Assembly: GCA_002720285.1 (NCBI GenBank) | Contig: PBHT01000013.1 | Location: 18,112 to 24,169, forward strand | DNA length: 6,058 nucleotides | Reading direction: 5' to 3' | DNA from: Acidobacteriota bacterium | GTDB lineage: Bacteria > Acidobacteriota > Vicinamibacteria > Vicinamibacterales > UBA823 | Shown here: positions 1 through 5,422 of the stretch, piece after piece | Position numbering within the stretch: position 1 is the first letter of the stretch | How the letters are laid out: each line of letters starts with the position of its first letter | Made by a program: the position numbers and the translations under genes | The notes under the pieces: model-generated | The model's database searches: none | What the model was told of the DNA's origin: nothing | Seen by the model: the letters and a program-made list of their open reading frames with translations, nothing else

Positions 1-591
1 TTTGTGCGGTCTTGGACTGGGTACGGCGACCAGAAGAACTACGCGGCTGAGCTCGCTAGCCACGATTGGATTTTTTCCCTCGATGCCGACGAGCGCGTCC
101 CTCATCAATTAGCGCAGGAAATCCGTCAACTTCTGGAAACTGAACCGGCCCACCGCGGCTACCGCGTGCCAAGGGTCACTTTCCATCTCGGAAGGTGGAT
201 CCGTTCTACTGATTGGTATCCAGATTTTCAGCTTCGCCTTTACGACCGGCGTGTTGGGCGCTGGAGCACACCTAGTGTTCACGAATCGGTGACCGTTTCT
301 GGACGGGTCGGCCGTTTTCAGCACGAACTCGAACATTACACGTATCGAGATCTTTCGCATCAGCTCGATACGATTGACCGCTATGCAACTCTCGCGGCAG
401 ACGACATGGCAGCCCAAGGACGGCGTACCAGCTTTCTCAGATTGATCGTCCATCCGATCCTAGCCTTCCTTAGAAACTATCTATTACGCGGGGGAATTCG
501 GGACGGTGTAGCTGGATTCATTATTTCAACAATGAATGCTTACTATGTATTTTTGAAGTTCGCTAAGCTATGGGAACGTCAGCGGCGCTAA
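1..591 (+). CDS. Family 2 glycosyltransferase, WaaE/KdtX-like (5' end missing)
   Basis: Probably transfers a sugar from a nucleotide donor onto the lipopolysaccharide core or another envelope glycan at the inner face of the cytoplasmic membrane. The frame is open to the left edge, so the N-terminal Rossmann-like half is missing; the GTG at position 4 is in frame but is almost certainly internal. Visible parts, counting from that GTG: WTGYGDQKN at about 4-12, typical just before the donor-metal site in this subfamily; FSLDADE at 24-30 with the DxD-type acidic pair D27 and D29; a conserved middle with LGRWIRSTDWYPDFQLRLYDRR and a VHESV segment; and a C-terminal hydrophobic region, about 145-187, likely membrane-associated. 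The gene ends in TAA and converges on the pyrimidine operon 32 bp away, so it is a separate unit. The superfamily is secure; the exact acceptor sugar is not. Confidence 0.85.
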   Translation, partial: FVRSWTGYGDQKNYAAELASHDWIFSLDADERVPHQLAQEIRQLLETEPAHRGYRVPRVTFHLGRWIRSTDWYPDFQLRLYDRRVGRWSTPSVHESVTVSGRVGRFQHELEHYTYRDLSHQLDTIDRYATLAADDMAAQGRRTSFLRLIVHPILAFLRNYLLRGGIRDGVAGFIISTMNAYYVFLKFAKLWERQRR

Positions 592-623
592 GGTTCACTG
601 GGGTATTCGGTCGATATCCTCGA

Positions 624-1487
624 CTATCGGATTGCTTGAATCGACCGTTTCCGTCGAGGTGCCGGTCGGCACAGTCCACGAAGCGGACACCGGGAGTCCT
701 TCTCCCGGCGTTCGAATCCGCACGCTCCCGCCATCCCTAGATGGCAGATCGCGAAATCGTACCGGATGGGGTCATCCGCATCGAGATCACGTAGGGAATC
801 TGTAATTGATGCAGCCATCCGCCAGCCAGACGAGCGGTAAGGCGTCAGGCCGAGGCATTGACTAACGCGAATCACATGCACGTCCAGTGGGACGATCAGC
901 GCCGAGGGTGCGAGAATTGTCCAGCCTCCAGGGTCTGGTTCGTCCCGACGCACCATCCAGCGAAGGAACAAGTTCAGGCGTTTGCATGCACTACCAGTCG
1001 ACGGACGCGGAAAGAAATAGCGGACACCTGGCGTCCGCGGAACGCGCCCGTATGCTCGACTAATATCGAGTGTCATTGCTCGTGTGCAAAACGATTCGAG
1101 CTGACAGGCTACCGATACCGTTACTTCGCCTCGCCCTTCGGAAAAAAATTTTTCAATCGATCCATGCTGGTCAATCATCTGCCGAAGCATCCAAAGTAGC
1201 GCTACGATGTCAGCGTCGCGAATCCAGCGATGCTTAAATCCGCGTAAGTGGCGTTGTGCATCAGCCGGTTCAAACGTCGTAATGAAACGTAGCGGCGACG
1301 GCCCCATCAAAGCCACAAGTGCTTCGATAGAAGCCATCACGGTTTTCACTCGCCCAAATGCGAGGGCGGACGCACAGAAAGCAACAATCTCCCTATCTGC
1401 AGTCTCTGGGTAGCGGCAAACGATTTGAATCGGGTCCTCGGCAGATTTGACAATGTTAGAGTCAGTAAAGAGACGCTCGAGCTCCAT
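624..1487 (-). CDS. DUF2400 / TIGR02757 family protein (endonuclease III-like motifs)
   Basis: Protein of about 287 residues in an uncharacterised but widespread family. Family hallmarks, numbered from the ATG at 1487: DPIQIVCRY at 18-26, ALAFGR near 41-46, GFKHRW at 83-88, SACKRLNLFLRWMVR at 166-180, PLDVHVIRVSQCLGL at 200-214 and DPIRYDFAI at 239-247. The D-x-H-x-x-R-V segment (D202, H204) resembles the stretch around the catalytic Asp of HhH-GPD glycosylases such as endonuclease III. The tail has C256, C267 and C273, the last pair spaced C-x5-C as in the endonuclease III iron-sulfur loop. An upstream in-frame ATG at 1586 would add 33 residues and overlap pyrE by 43 bp. I prefer 1487 because family members begin near this point, but its ribosome site is weak. 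It is the last gene of the pyr operon, 56 bp after pyrE. No proven function; a nucleic-acid role is inference. Confidence 0.85.
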   Translation of the reverse strand: MELERLFTDSNIVKSAEDPIQIVCRYPETADREIVAFCASALAFGRVKTVMASIEALVALMGPSPLRFITTFEPADAQRHLRGFKHRWIRDADIVALLWMLRQMIDQHGSIEKFFSEGRGEVTVSVACQLESFCTRAMTLDISRAYGRVPRTPGVRYFFPRPSTGSACKRLNLFLRWMVRRDEPDPGGWTILAPSALIVPLDVHVIRVSQCLGLTPYRSSGWRMAASITDSLRDLDADDPIRYDFAICHLGMAGACGFERREKDSRCPLRGLCRPAPRRKRSIQAIR

Positions 1488-1543
1488 CTTTAACCGAGCG
1501 CGGGAAGCAGAAGAGTGGTGCCGACGTGACAGAAAACGGCTCG

Positions 1544-2167
1544 TCAAAAAGCTGTAATCGCCTGACCAGAAGCGCAGAGCGGACAAGCTTCGGCTGGATA
1601 ATTGTCTGGTGCCCGGTACTTGGCAAGCGCTATATTCGGCACAGTGAGGGCCTTAACGACTTCGAGTCTGTCGTAAATCTGGACAGTTCCGATTGGTGTC
1701 CCGCCCGCCTCGGTGACGAGCTCCGCACACTTATGGAGTGTCTCACCCGTATTACGGACGTCGTCAGCAAGTAAAACCCGCTTACCAGAAATTTGAGCGG
1801 CGTAGAAGCTTCTAAGATACAGGCCACGGTCAGTGCCAACATTGAACGGTGCAAACACGCAGGGCGGATGGGTCAACTTCCGCTTCCCGTCCATCAGGCC
1901 AGCGATGGTGTGCGCTAGGAGGGCTCCGCCGGTCACCGGTCCGGCAAACACTTCGACCTGTGACAGAAGTTCAAACGGAAGAACATCGATAAGGTCCTGA
2001 GCAAAACGCCATATCGTCGACGGCTGACGGAATAGCTGGTGGGCGTTTAGGTATGCACGGCCGTGGTATCCATTACCGTAATCAAAATGGCCATCAACCA
2101 TCAGAACCTGGAGCCGCTGCAAATCTTTCAGTGCTCTCTCACTAATATCGGTCTGCCGACTCACCAC
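1544..2167 (-). CDS. pyrE: Orotate phosphoribosyltransferase-like protein (divergent PyrE)
   Basis: Likely couples orotate with PRPP to give OMP and pyrophosphate, step five of UMP synthesis, in the cytoplasm. From the GTG at 2167 it has 207 residues, a usual PyrE size. Segments: HFDYGNGYHGRAYLN (about 27-41), laid out like the N-terminal SG-x-H/K-S-x-x-Y element of PyrE; GPVTGG (76-81); and the PRPP-binding VLLADDVRNTGET (131-143). A C-terminal CPLC pair (195-198) could bind metal. The mobile catalytic loop of classical PyrE, rich in Lys and His, is here NVGTDRGLYLRSF and has no lysine or histidine. An earlier GTG at 2203 would overlap pyrC by 32 bp. I prefer 2167 because GGAAG lies 7 nt upstream and AAAGGAG a little further, and it begins 4 nt after the pyrC stop; a GTG directly behind it (2164) is equally possible. 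The phosphoribosyltransferase fold is firm. Orotate as substrate rests on operon context and family resemblance. Confidence 0.8.
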   Translation of the reverse strand: MVSRQTDISERALKDLQRLQVLMVDGHFDYGNGYHGRAYLNAHQLFRQPSTIWRFAQDLIDVLPFELLSQVEVFAGPVTGGALLAHTIAGLMDGKRKLTHPPCVFAPFNVGTDRGLYLRSFYAAQISGKRVLLADDVRNTGETLHKCAELVTEAGGTPIGTVQIYDRLEVVKALTVPNIALAKYRAPDNYPAEACPLCASGQAITAF

Positions 2168-2187
2168 GTAGTTACTTCCACTCCTTT
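2168..2187 (-). promoter_or_regulatory. Ribosome binding site region deciding the pyrE start
   Basis: The minus strand carries AAAGGAG (2187-2181) and GGAAG (2179-2175) ahead of GTG 2167, inside the last codons of pyrC and up to its TAA stop. GGAAG is 7 nt from the GTG. The alternative GTG at 2203 has only a weak GGTGA close upstream, so the shorter pyrE is preferred. Confidence 0.6.
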
Positions 2188-3488
2188 GAAAAAACGTTGG
2201 CACCTGTCACCGTGTCACTCACGTAGAGAACCCGCCCGGCAACGATGGTTGCAGCGACGCTTCCGCACAATTCCCAGCCGTCAAAGGGAGTGTTTTTTGC
2301 CTTTGAGCGCATCTGGGTCGTATCAATGGTTGTCTGAATATCTGGCGCGATTATCGTCAAATCAGCGGGTGCACCCGTTTCCAGTATACCGCCAGCGACA
2401 CCGAGGATTCTCGCTGGATTCGTTGAGTAGAGTTCCACCAACCGGTTCAGCGAGAGCACACCACGCTTCACGAGGCGGTCAAGAGAGAGAGAAACCGCTG
2501 TTTCAAGCCCTATAATTCCAAACGGCGCCCGATCGAACTCCACCGCCTTCTCGTCGTAGTGGTGTGGCGCGTGGTCGGTTGCAATGACATCAATAGAGCC
2601 ATCGGCGAGTCCTTGTAACATTGTGTCTCGGTCAGCAACTTCGCGCAGTGGTGGATTCATCTTGGTATTCGTGTCGTAGCTCTGCAGAACTTCGTCAGTC
2701 AAGATGAAATGATGCGGCGTGACTTCGCAGGTGACCGGAACGTCCCGGTCCTTCCCTGAACGTACCGCTCGCAGGGAACCCTGCACACTCATGTGGGCGA
2801 CGTGCACTGGAGCTCCAATCAACCCAGCTATCGTTACGTCACGTTCAACGATTAGCTCCTCGGCAATAGCCGGAAGGCCTCGAAGTCCTAGCGCGGACGC
2901 CTGAAATCCTTCATGGGCCACACCGCCCCTTAGCGCCGGATCTTCGCAGTGGTCGATGACAGGCATCCCAAAAGACGAGGCATATTCGAGCGCCCGTCGC
3001 ATCAGCAGTGCGTCGGCAACCGGATGACCGTCATCAGAAACTGCAACACACCCAGCAGCTCGTAACTCCGCAAGGTCTGCGAGTTGTTCCCCTTGCGATC
3101 CACGTGAAACGGCACCGATCGGATACACCCTCGCTTGTGCTGCGGCCGCAGCCTTGGACAAAATAAGTTCTGTGATTCCCGCGTGGTCATTCACAGGCTG
3201 GGTATTAGGCATGCATGCAACGGCAGTGAAACCCCCAGCCACAGCAGCAGTCGTTCCCGTCGCGATTGTCTCCTTGTGCTCCTGTCCAGGTTCACGCAGG
3301 TGTACATGCATGTCAATAAAACCGGGACATACCACACATCCGGTGGGAACTTCGACGACCGTTACGCCGGCAGTTGGTAGGTCTGAGCCAACCCGTTCAA
3401 TTACCGCACCATCGATAAGCACATCGCAAATGGTGTCGCGGTTTGTTGCAGGGTCGACAACTCGACCACCTTTCAACAGTATCTTCAT
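2172..3488 (-). CDS. pyrC: Dihydroorotase, class I
   Basis: Zinc amidohydrolase of 438 residues that cyclises N-carbamoyl-L-aspartate to L-dihydroorotate, step three of UMP synthesis, in the cytoplasm. Complete and normal in length. Visible active-site parts: DMHVHLREPG (60-68) with metal ligands H61 and H63 and substrate-binding R65; N95 in MPNT; D153 in SDDG; H180 followed by C181; H232 in VAHMS; and the catalytic Asp D305 in ATDHAPH. The C-terminal part returns to the small beta domain that ends in the usual VAGRVLY strand. As far as I remember, these positions coincide with those of the Aquifex aeolicus enzyme, including the Cys after H180. That enzyme works only in complex with aspartate transcarbamoylase, and pyrB lies 27 bp upstream here. 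The ATG at 3488 has only a weak GGATAGG-like ribosome site, consistent with translation following on from pyrB. The assignment is secure. Confidence 0.97.
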   Translation of the reverse strand: MKILLKGGRVVDPATNRDTICDVLIDGAVIERVGSDLPTAGVTVVEVPTGCVVCPGFIDMHVHLREPGQEHKETIATGTTAAVAGGFTAVACMPNTQPVNDHAGITELILSKAAAAAQARVYPIGAVSRGSQGEQLADLAELRAAGCVAVSDDGHPVADALLMRRALEYASSFGMPVIDHCEDPALRGGVAHEGFQASALGLRGLPAIAEELIVERDVTIAGLIGAPVHVAHMSVQGSLRAVRSGKDRDVPVTCEVTPHHFILTDEVLQSYDTNTKMNPPLREVADRDTMLQGLADGSIDVIATDHAPHHYDEKAVEFDRAPFGIIGLETAVSLSLDRLVKRGVLSLNRLVELYSTNPARILGVAGGILETGAPADLTIIAPDIQTTIDTTQMRSKAKNTPFDGWELCGSVAATIVAGRVLYVSDTVTGANVFSKEWK

Positions 3489-3515
3489 CAGTCACTAACG
3501 CCTATCCGTCGCGTT

Positions 3516-4517
3516 TCACATCTCATCAGGATTCCCAGCCAACAGATACAACACAGCCATGCGCACTGCCACACCATTGGCCACTTGCTCCAGCATGACC
3601 GAATATGGACCGTCAGCTACCTCCGAAGCGATTTCCACTCCACGGTTTACCGGCCCAGGATGCATAATGATGACGTCTGGCTTCGCGCGTTCGACCCGTT
3701 CGACTGTCAGCCCGTAGACCGCAAAGTATTCACGAAGCGACGGCACAAAATGCCCCTGCATCCTTTCCCGCTGGAGCCGCAGCATCATAATAACGTCTGC
3801 ACCCTCAGTTGCTTCATCGAGTTTCGTAGTCGCGTGAACACCAAAGCGTTCGATACCCTGTGGCATCAGCGTGGGTGGGCCGCACACCCAAACGTCAGCA
3901 CCAAGCTCTCGTAGCAAAAGGATATTTGATCGAAGCACGCGACTATGCAGCAGATCCCCAACAATCACGACCTTCAACCCCTCAATCCGACCTTTATGGG
4001 CACGTATCGTAAACCCGTCCAACAGCGCTTGGGTTGGGTGCTCATGCATGCCGTCACCTGCGTTAATCACCCCTGCTCGGCAGATACCAGCGAGTTGGTG
4101 CGGCGCGCCAGAGGCTTCATGGCGCAGAACGATGATGTCCGGTGCCATCGCTTCAAGATTACGGGCTGTGTCGAACAGGGTCTCACCTTTAACGACGCTC
4201 GAGCCAGTGACCGCAATATTGAGCGAGTCTGCACTCAGACGTTTCTCAGCGATTTCGAATGACGTACGGGTGCGAGTACTCGGCTCGTAGAAGAGGTTGA
4301 CGATAGTCTTGCCACGGAGCGCGGGAACTTTTTTTATCGTCCGCGAACCGATCTCCTTCATCGCTTCGGCTGTATCGAGGATCAGGTTAATTTCGTCAGA
4401 ATCCAAGTCGCCGATGCTGAGAAGATGATGTGAACGTAAGGTGGTCCTAGGCATTATGGACGTTTCGTTGGCGTCGTTAAGGACCGTCACACGGTTCGCG
4501 CTCTCTGAACCCGTCAC
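3516..4517 (-). CDS. pyrB: Aspartate carbamoyltransferase catalytic subunit
   Basis: Condenses carbamoyl phosphate with L-aspartate, the committed step of UMP synthesis. It is 333 residues, somewhat longer than the roughly 310 of the E. coli catalytic chain because of an N-terminal stretch of about 25 residues. Motifs: [13 protein letters not shown] (76-88), the carbamoyl-phosphate site with S80, T81, R82 and T83; VVKGET with loop lysine K110; H133 in [14 protein letters not shown] (158-167); RLQRERM (247-253), the aspartate-binding region; and HPGPVNRG (286-293). No pyrI regulatory-subunit gene is seen, so it is probably a simple trimer or a complex with PyrC. The GTG at 4517 overlaps the pyrR stop as GTGA and has GGGAG 6 nt upstream, so I keep this start; the ATG at 4454 would remove 21 residues but has no ribosome site. 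Secure call. Confidence 0.97.
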   Translation of the reverse strand: MTGSESANRVTVLNDANETSIMPRTTLRSHHLLSIGDLDSDEINLILDTAEAMKEIGSRTIKKVPALRGKTIVNLFYEPSTRTRTSFEIAEKRLSADSLNIAVTGSSVVKGETLFDTARNLEAMAPDIIVLRHEASGAPHQLAGICRAGVINAGDGMHEHPTQALLDGFTIRAHKGRIEGLKVVIVGDLLHSRVLRSNILLLRELGADVWVCGPPTLMPQGIERFGVHATTKLDEATEGADVIMMLRLQRERMQGHFVPSLREYFAVYGLTVERVERAKPDVIIMHPGPVNRGVEIASEVADGPYSVMLEQVANGVAVRMAVLYLLAGNPDEM

Positions 4518-5068
4518 GACTTTCTCCCAGGTGACTCATCCTCCTGAATCACAACCTCATCGCATCCGTCTATTTCATGCATGTGCACTTGAACGCTCTG
4601 GCTAGTTGAGGTCGGCAGGTTCTTACCGACGTAGTCGGCTTTGATCGGTAGCTCCCGATGGCCCCGATCAACCAGAACGATAAGCTGCAAAGATCGGGGC
4701 CGGCCAAAATCAATTAGGGCATCTAATGCCGCTCGAATTGTACGGCCAGTGTAGAGCACATCGTCGACAAGGACGATCCTCTTGTTGTCAATCGAAAATG
4801 GGATTTCGGTGCGTCGCACGATCGGCTGCGGACCGACCGGTTGGCGCATTAGATCGTCACGATACAGCGTGATGTCGAGTGCGCCGGTAGGTACTTCTGA
4901 CCCAAGAATCTCTCGTAACTTGTCAGCGAGGCGTCTAGCGATCACCGCGCCACGAGTCCGAATGCCAACGAGCGCGAGTTCATGCTCGCCTCGATTCCGT
5001 TCGTTCACTTCATGTGCAATTCGGGTGAGCGTTCGGCTCATCAGGTCGGCATCCATCACGATAGGCAC
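4514..5068 (-). CDS. pyrR: PyrR, UMP-responsive RNA-binding regulator / uracil phosphoribosyltransferase
   Basis: PyrR binds a hairpin in pyr mRNA when UMP is high and is released by PRPP; many members also make UMP from uracil. From the GTG at 5068 it is 184 residues, close to the 181 of Bacillus subtilis. Visible: LTRIAHE (14-20), holding the Thr and His that bind RNA in Bacillus PyrR; DITLYRDD (65-72); the PRPP loop [12 protein letters not shown] (99-110); [10 protein letters not shown] (133-142) with its basic groove residues; and GKNLPTS. Start choice: GTG 5068 has GAGG 7 nt upstream and matches family N-termini. The in-frame ATG at 5104 gives 196 residues but has no ribosome site. The ATG at 5056 overlaps the stop of a possible leader ORF as TGATG. 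First structural gene of the operon, coupled to pyrB by GTGA. The retained RNA-contact residues and the leader hairpin both suggest autoregulation. Confidence 0.95.
   Translation of the reverse strand: MPIVMDADLMSRTLTRIAHEVNERNRGEHELALVGIRTRGAVIARRLADKLREILGSEVPTGALDITLYRDDLMRQPVGPQPIVRRTEIPFSIDNKRIVLVDDVLYTGRTIRAALDALIDFGRPRSLQLIVLVDRGHRELPIKADYVGKNLPTSTSQSVQVHMHEIDGCDEVVIQEDESPGRKS
4518..4530 (-). promoter_or_regulatory. Ribosome binding site deciding the pyrB start
   Basis: The minus strand reads CTGGGAGAAAGTC directly before the GTG at 4517. GGGAG (4528-4524) sits 6 nt from that GTG, inside the last codons of pyrR, and the GTG overlaps the pyrR stop as GTGA. This favours GTG 4517 over the downstream ATG at 4454, which has no such signal. 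Confidence 0.75.
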
Positions 5069-5190
5069 GTGCGCACCTCGCCTATAGTGAGGATCCGACT
5101 GCATACACCACGGACCACCGAAATCACTGCTACGCAGATTTTCGAAGGATTCAAGACAAACGCGCGAAACAGGAGGACCCTACTTTTCAC
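5056..5190 (-). CDS. Candidate pyr leader peptide ORF (44 codons)
   Basis: Hypothetical short ORF filling almost all of the pyr leader. It begins at the second of two adjacent GTG codons (5193 and 5190). AAGAGG (5202-5197) lies 6 nt before GTG 5190, and this same sequence is in the 3' arm of the PyrR-binding hairpin. The frame stays open for 44 codons and stops with TGA at 5058-5056, which overlaps an in-frame pyrR ATG at 5056 (TGATG) and lies 10 nt past the preferred pyrR GTG. The peptide begins MKSRVLLFRAF, is rather hydrophobic and basic, and I recognise no homologue. Its position suggests that ribosomes translating it reach the pyrR start and reinitiate, so PyrR bound to the hairpin would shut off the operon. 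A 44-codon frame can stay open by chance at about one in eight, so this rests on the combination of signals. Confidence 0.45.
   Translation of the reverse strand: MKSRVLLFRAFVLNPSKICVAVISVVRGVCSRILTIGEVRTCLS
5074..5079 (-). promoter_or_regulatory. Ribosome binding site supporting the pyrR GTG start
   Basis: GAGGTG on the minus strand (5079-5074) lies 5 nt before GTG 5068; counted from GAGG the spacing is 7 nt. It is the best Shine-Dalgarno match near the pyrR start and lies inside the candidate leader ORF, so leader translation could affect its accessibility. Confidence 0.6.
5119..5144 (-). promoter_or_regulatory. Leader hairpin just upstream of pyrR, not a terminator
   Basis: In the transcript, CGAAA pairs with UUUCG at the base and CUGC with GCAG at the top around a GUA loop, with a mismatch, a U-G pair and one bulge between. 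About ten base pairs. It is followed by GUGGUCCGUGG and not by a U-run, so it does not look like an intrinsic terminator. It could affect ribosome access to the pyrR start if the leader is not being translated. Role unproven. Confidence 0.3.
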
Positions 5191-5197
5191 CACAAGC

Positions 5198-5232
5198 CTC
5201 TTCTTGATCTCACAGGATCGCTTCTTAAAGAG
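5198..5232 (-). promoter_or_regulatory. PyrR-binding RNA hairpin in the pyr leader
   Basis: The leader RNA folds with a lower stem CUCUU (5232-5228) against AAGAG (5202-5198), an internal loop containing UAAGAAGC, and an upper stem GAUC (5219-5216) against GAUC (5209-5206) closing the loop. The sequence UCCUGUGAG (5217-5209) matches the core UCCNGNGAG of the Bacillus PyrR-binding consensus. Flanking positions that differ from the consensus still pair: G-C, A-U and U-A replace A-U, R-Y and U-G. The CUUUAA on the 5' side also resembles known PyrR leaders. The hairpin begins one or two nucleotides after the predicted transcription start. Its 3' arm overlaps a possible ribosome site, AAGAGG, for a leader ORF. 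PyrR with bound UMP would be expected to stabilise it. Confidence 0.8.
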
Positions 5233-5239
5233 TCAAACA

Positions 5240-5269
5240 ATTGTAGCGGTGGGTGATAAACCCTGTCAA
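5240..5269 (-). promoter_or_regulatory. Promoter of the pyrR-pyrB-pyrC-pyrE operon
   Basis: Minus strand: TTGACA (5269-5264, perfect -35), an 18-nt spacer, and TACAAT (5245-5240, five of six -10 bases). Transcription would start near G5234 or A5233, giving a leader of about 165 nt to the pyrR GTG that begins almost exactly with the PyrR-binding hairpin. Sigma-70-type assignment by sequence; start site inferred. Confidence 0.8.
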
Positions 5270-5410
5270 CGTTCCCCAAAATACATGGATAGTGGACAAC
5301 CGGCGCATCATTTCCTAGAGATAACTTATTGGACCATCGAAACATTATCAGGAGATTGCGCCAGATCGCGAAGCCTCAGGCCTCCCCGCGGTCCGCGCCG
5401 ACCTTCAAGG
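5270..5410. other. Divergent intergenic stretch between the pyr operon promoter and pyrK
   Basis: No convincing gene lies here. A frame opening at 5329 on the plus strand only runs antiparallel to sense into pyrK in another frame and has no family features. The left part is AT-rich (around 5280-5350) and the right part GC-rich (5355-5400). I see no PyrR-type UCCNGNGAG hairpin facing pyrK, no tRNA and no clear terminator. Confidence 0.5.
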
Positions 5411-5416
5411 TATACT
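5411..5416 (+). promoter_or_regulatory. Possible -10 element for pyrK (leaderless start)
   Basis: TATACT ends 6 nt before the pyrK ATG, so a transcript from it would begin at or next to the ATG itself. No -35 match is seen 16-18 nt upstream (GC-rich) and there is no good Shine-Dalgarno close to the ATG; AAGG is 12 nt away. Suggestive of a leaderless mRNA but short and unproven. Confidence 0.35.
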
Positions 5417-5422
5417 GCGAGC

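Noticed and set aside
605..630. Small inverted repeat GTCGA-TATCC-TCGAC between the convergent glycosyltransferase and DUF2400 genes, as a bidirectional terminator
   Set aside because: Only five base pairs and no T-run on either strand, so it does not meet the usual terminator pattern.
858..1199. 113-codon plus-strand frame opposite DUF2400
   Set aside because: The opposite strand encodes a clear family protein across the same bases; this frame shows no conserved motif.
1293..1420. Possible mobile element, CRISPR array or tRNA anywhere in the window
   Set aside because: No direct repeat array, terminal inverted repeats, transposase motif or cloverleaf was found; the window is explained by housekeeping genes.
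3871..4290. 139-codon plus-strand frame opposite pyrB
   Set aside because: It is a shadow of strongly conserved pyrB codons on the other strand.
5119..5144. Leader hairpin as an intrinsic attenuator terminator
   Set aside because: The stem has mismatches, is AU-rich at its base and is followed by GUGGUCC instead of a U-run.
5251..5263. Inverted repeat GGGT-GATAA-ACCC in the spacer of the pyr promoter as an operator
   Set aside because: Arms of four bases are common by chance, and the PyrR RNA element already gives a regulatory explanation.
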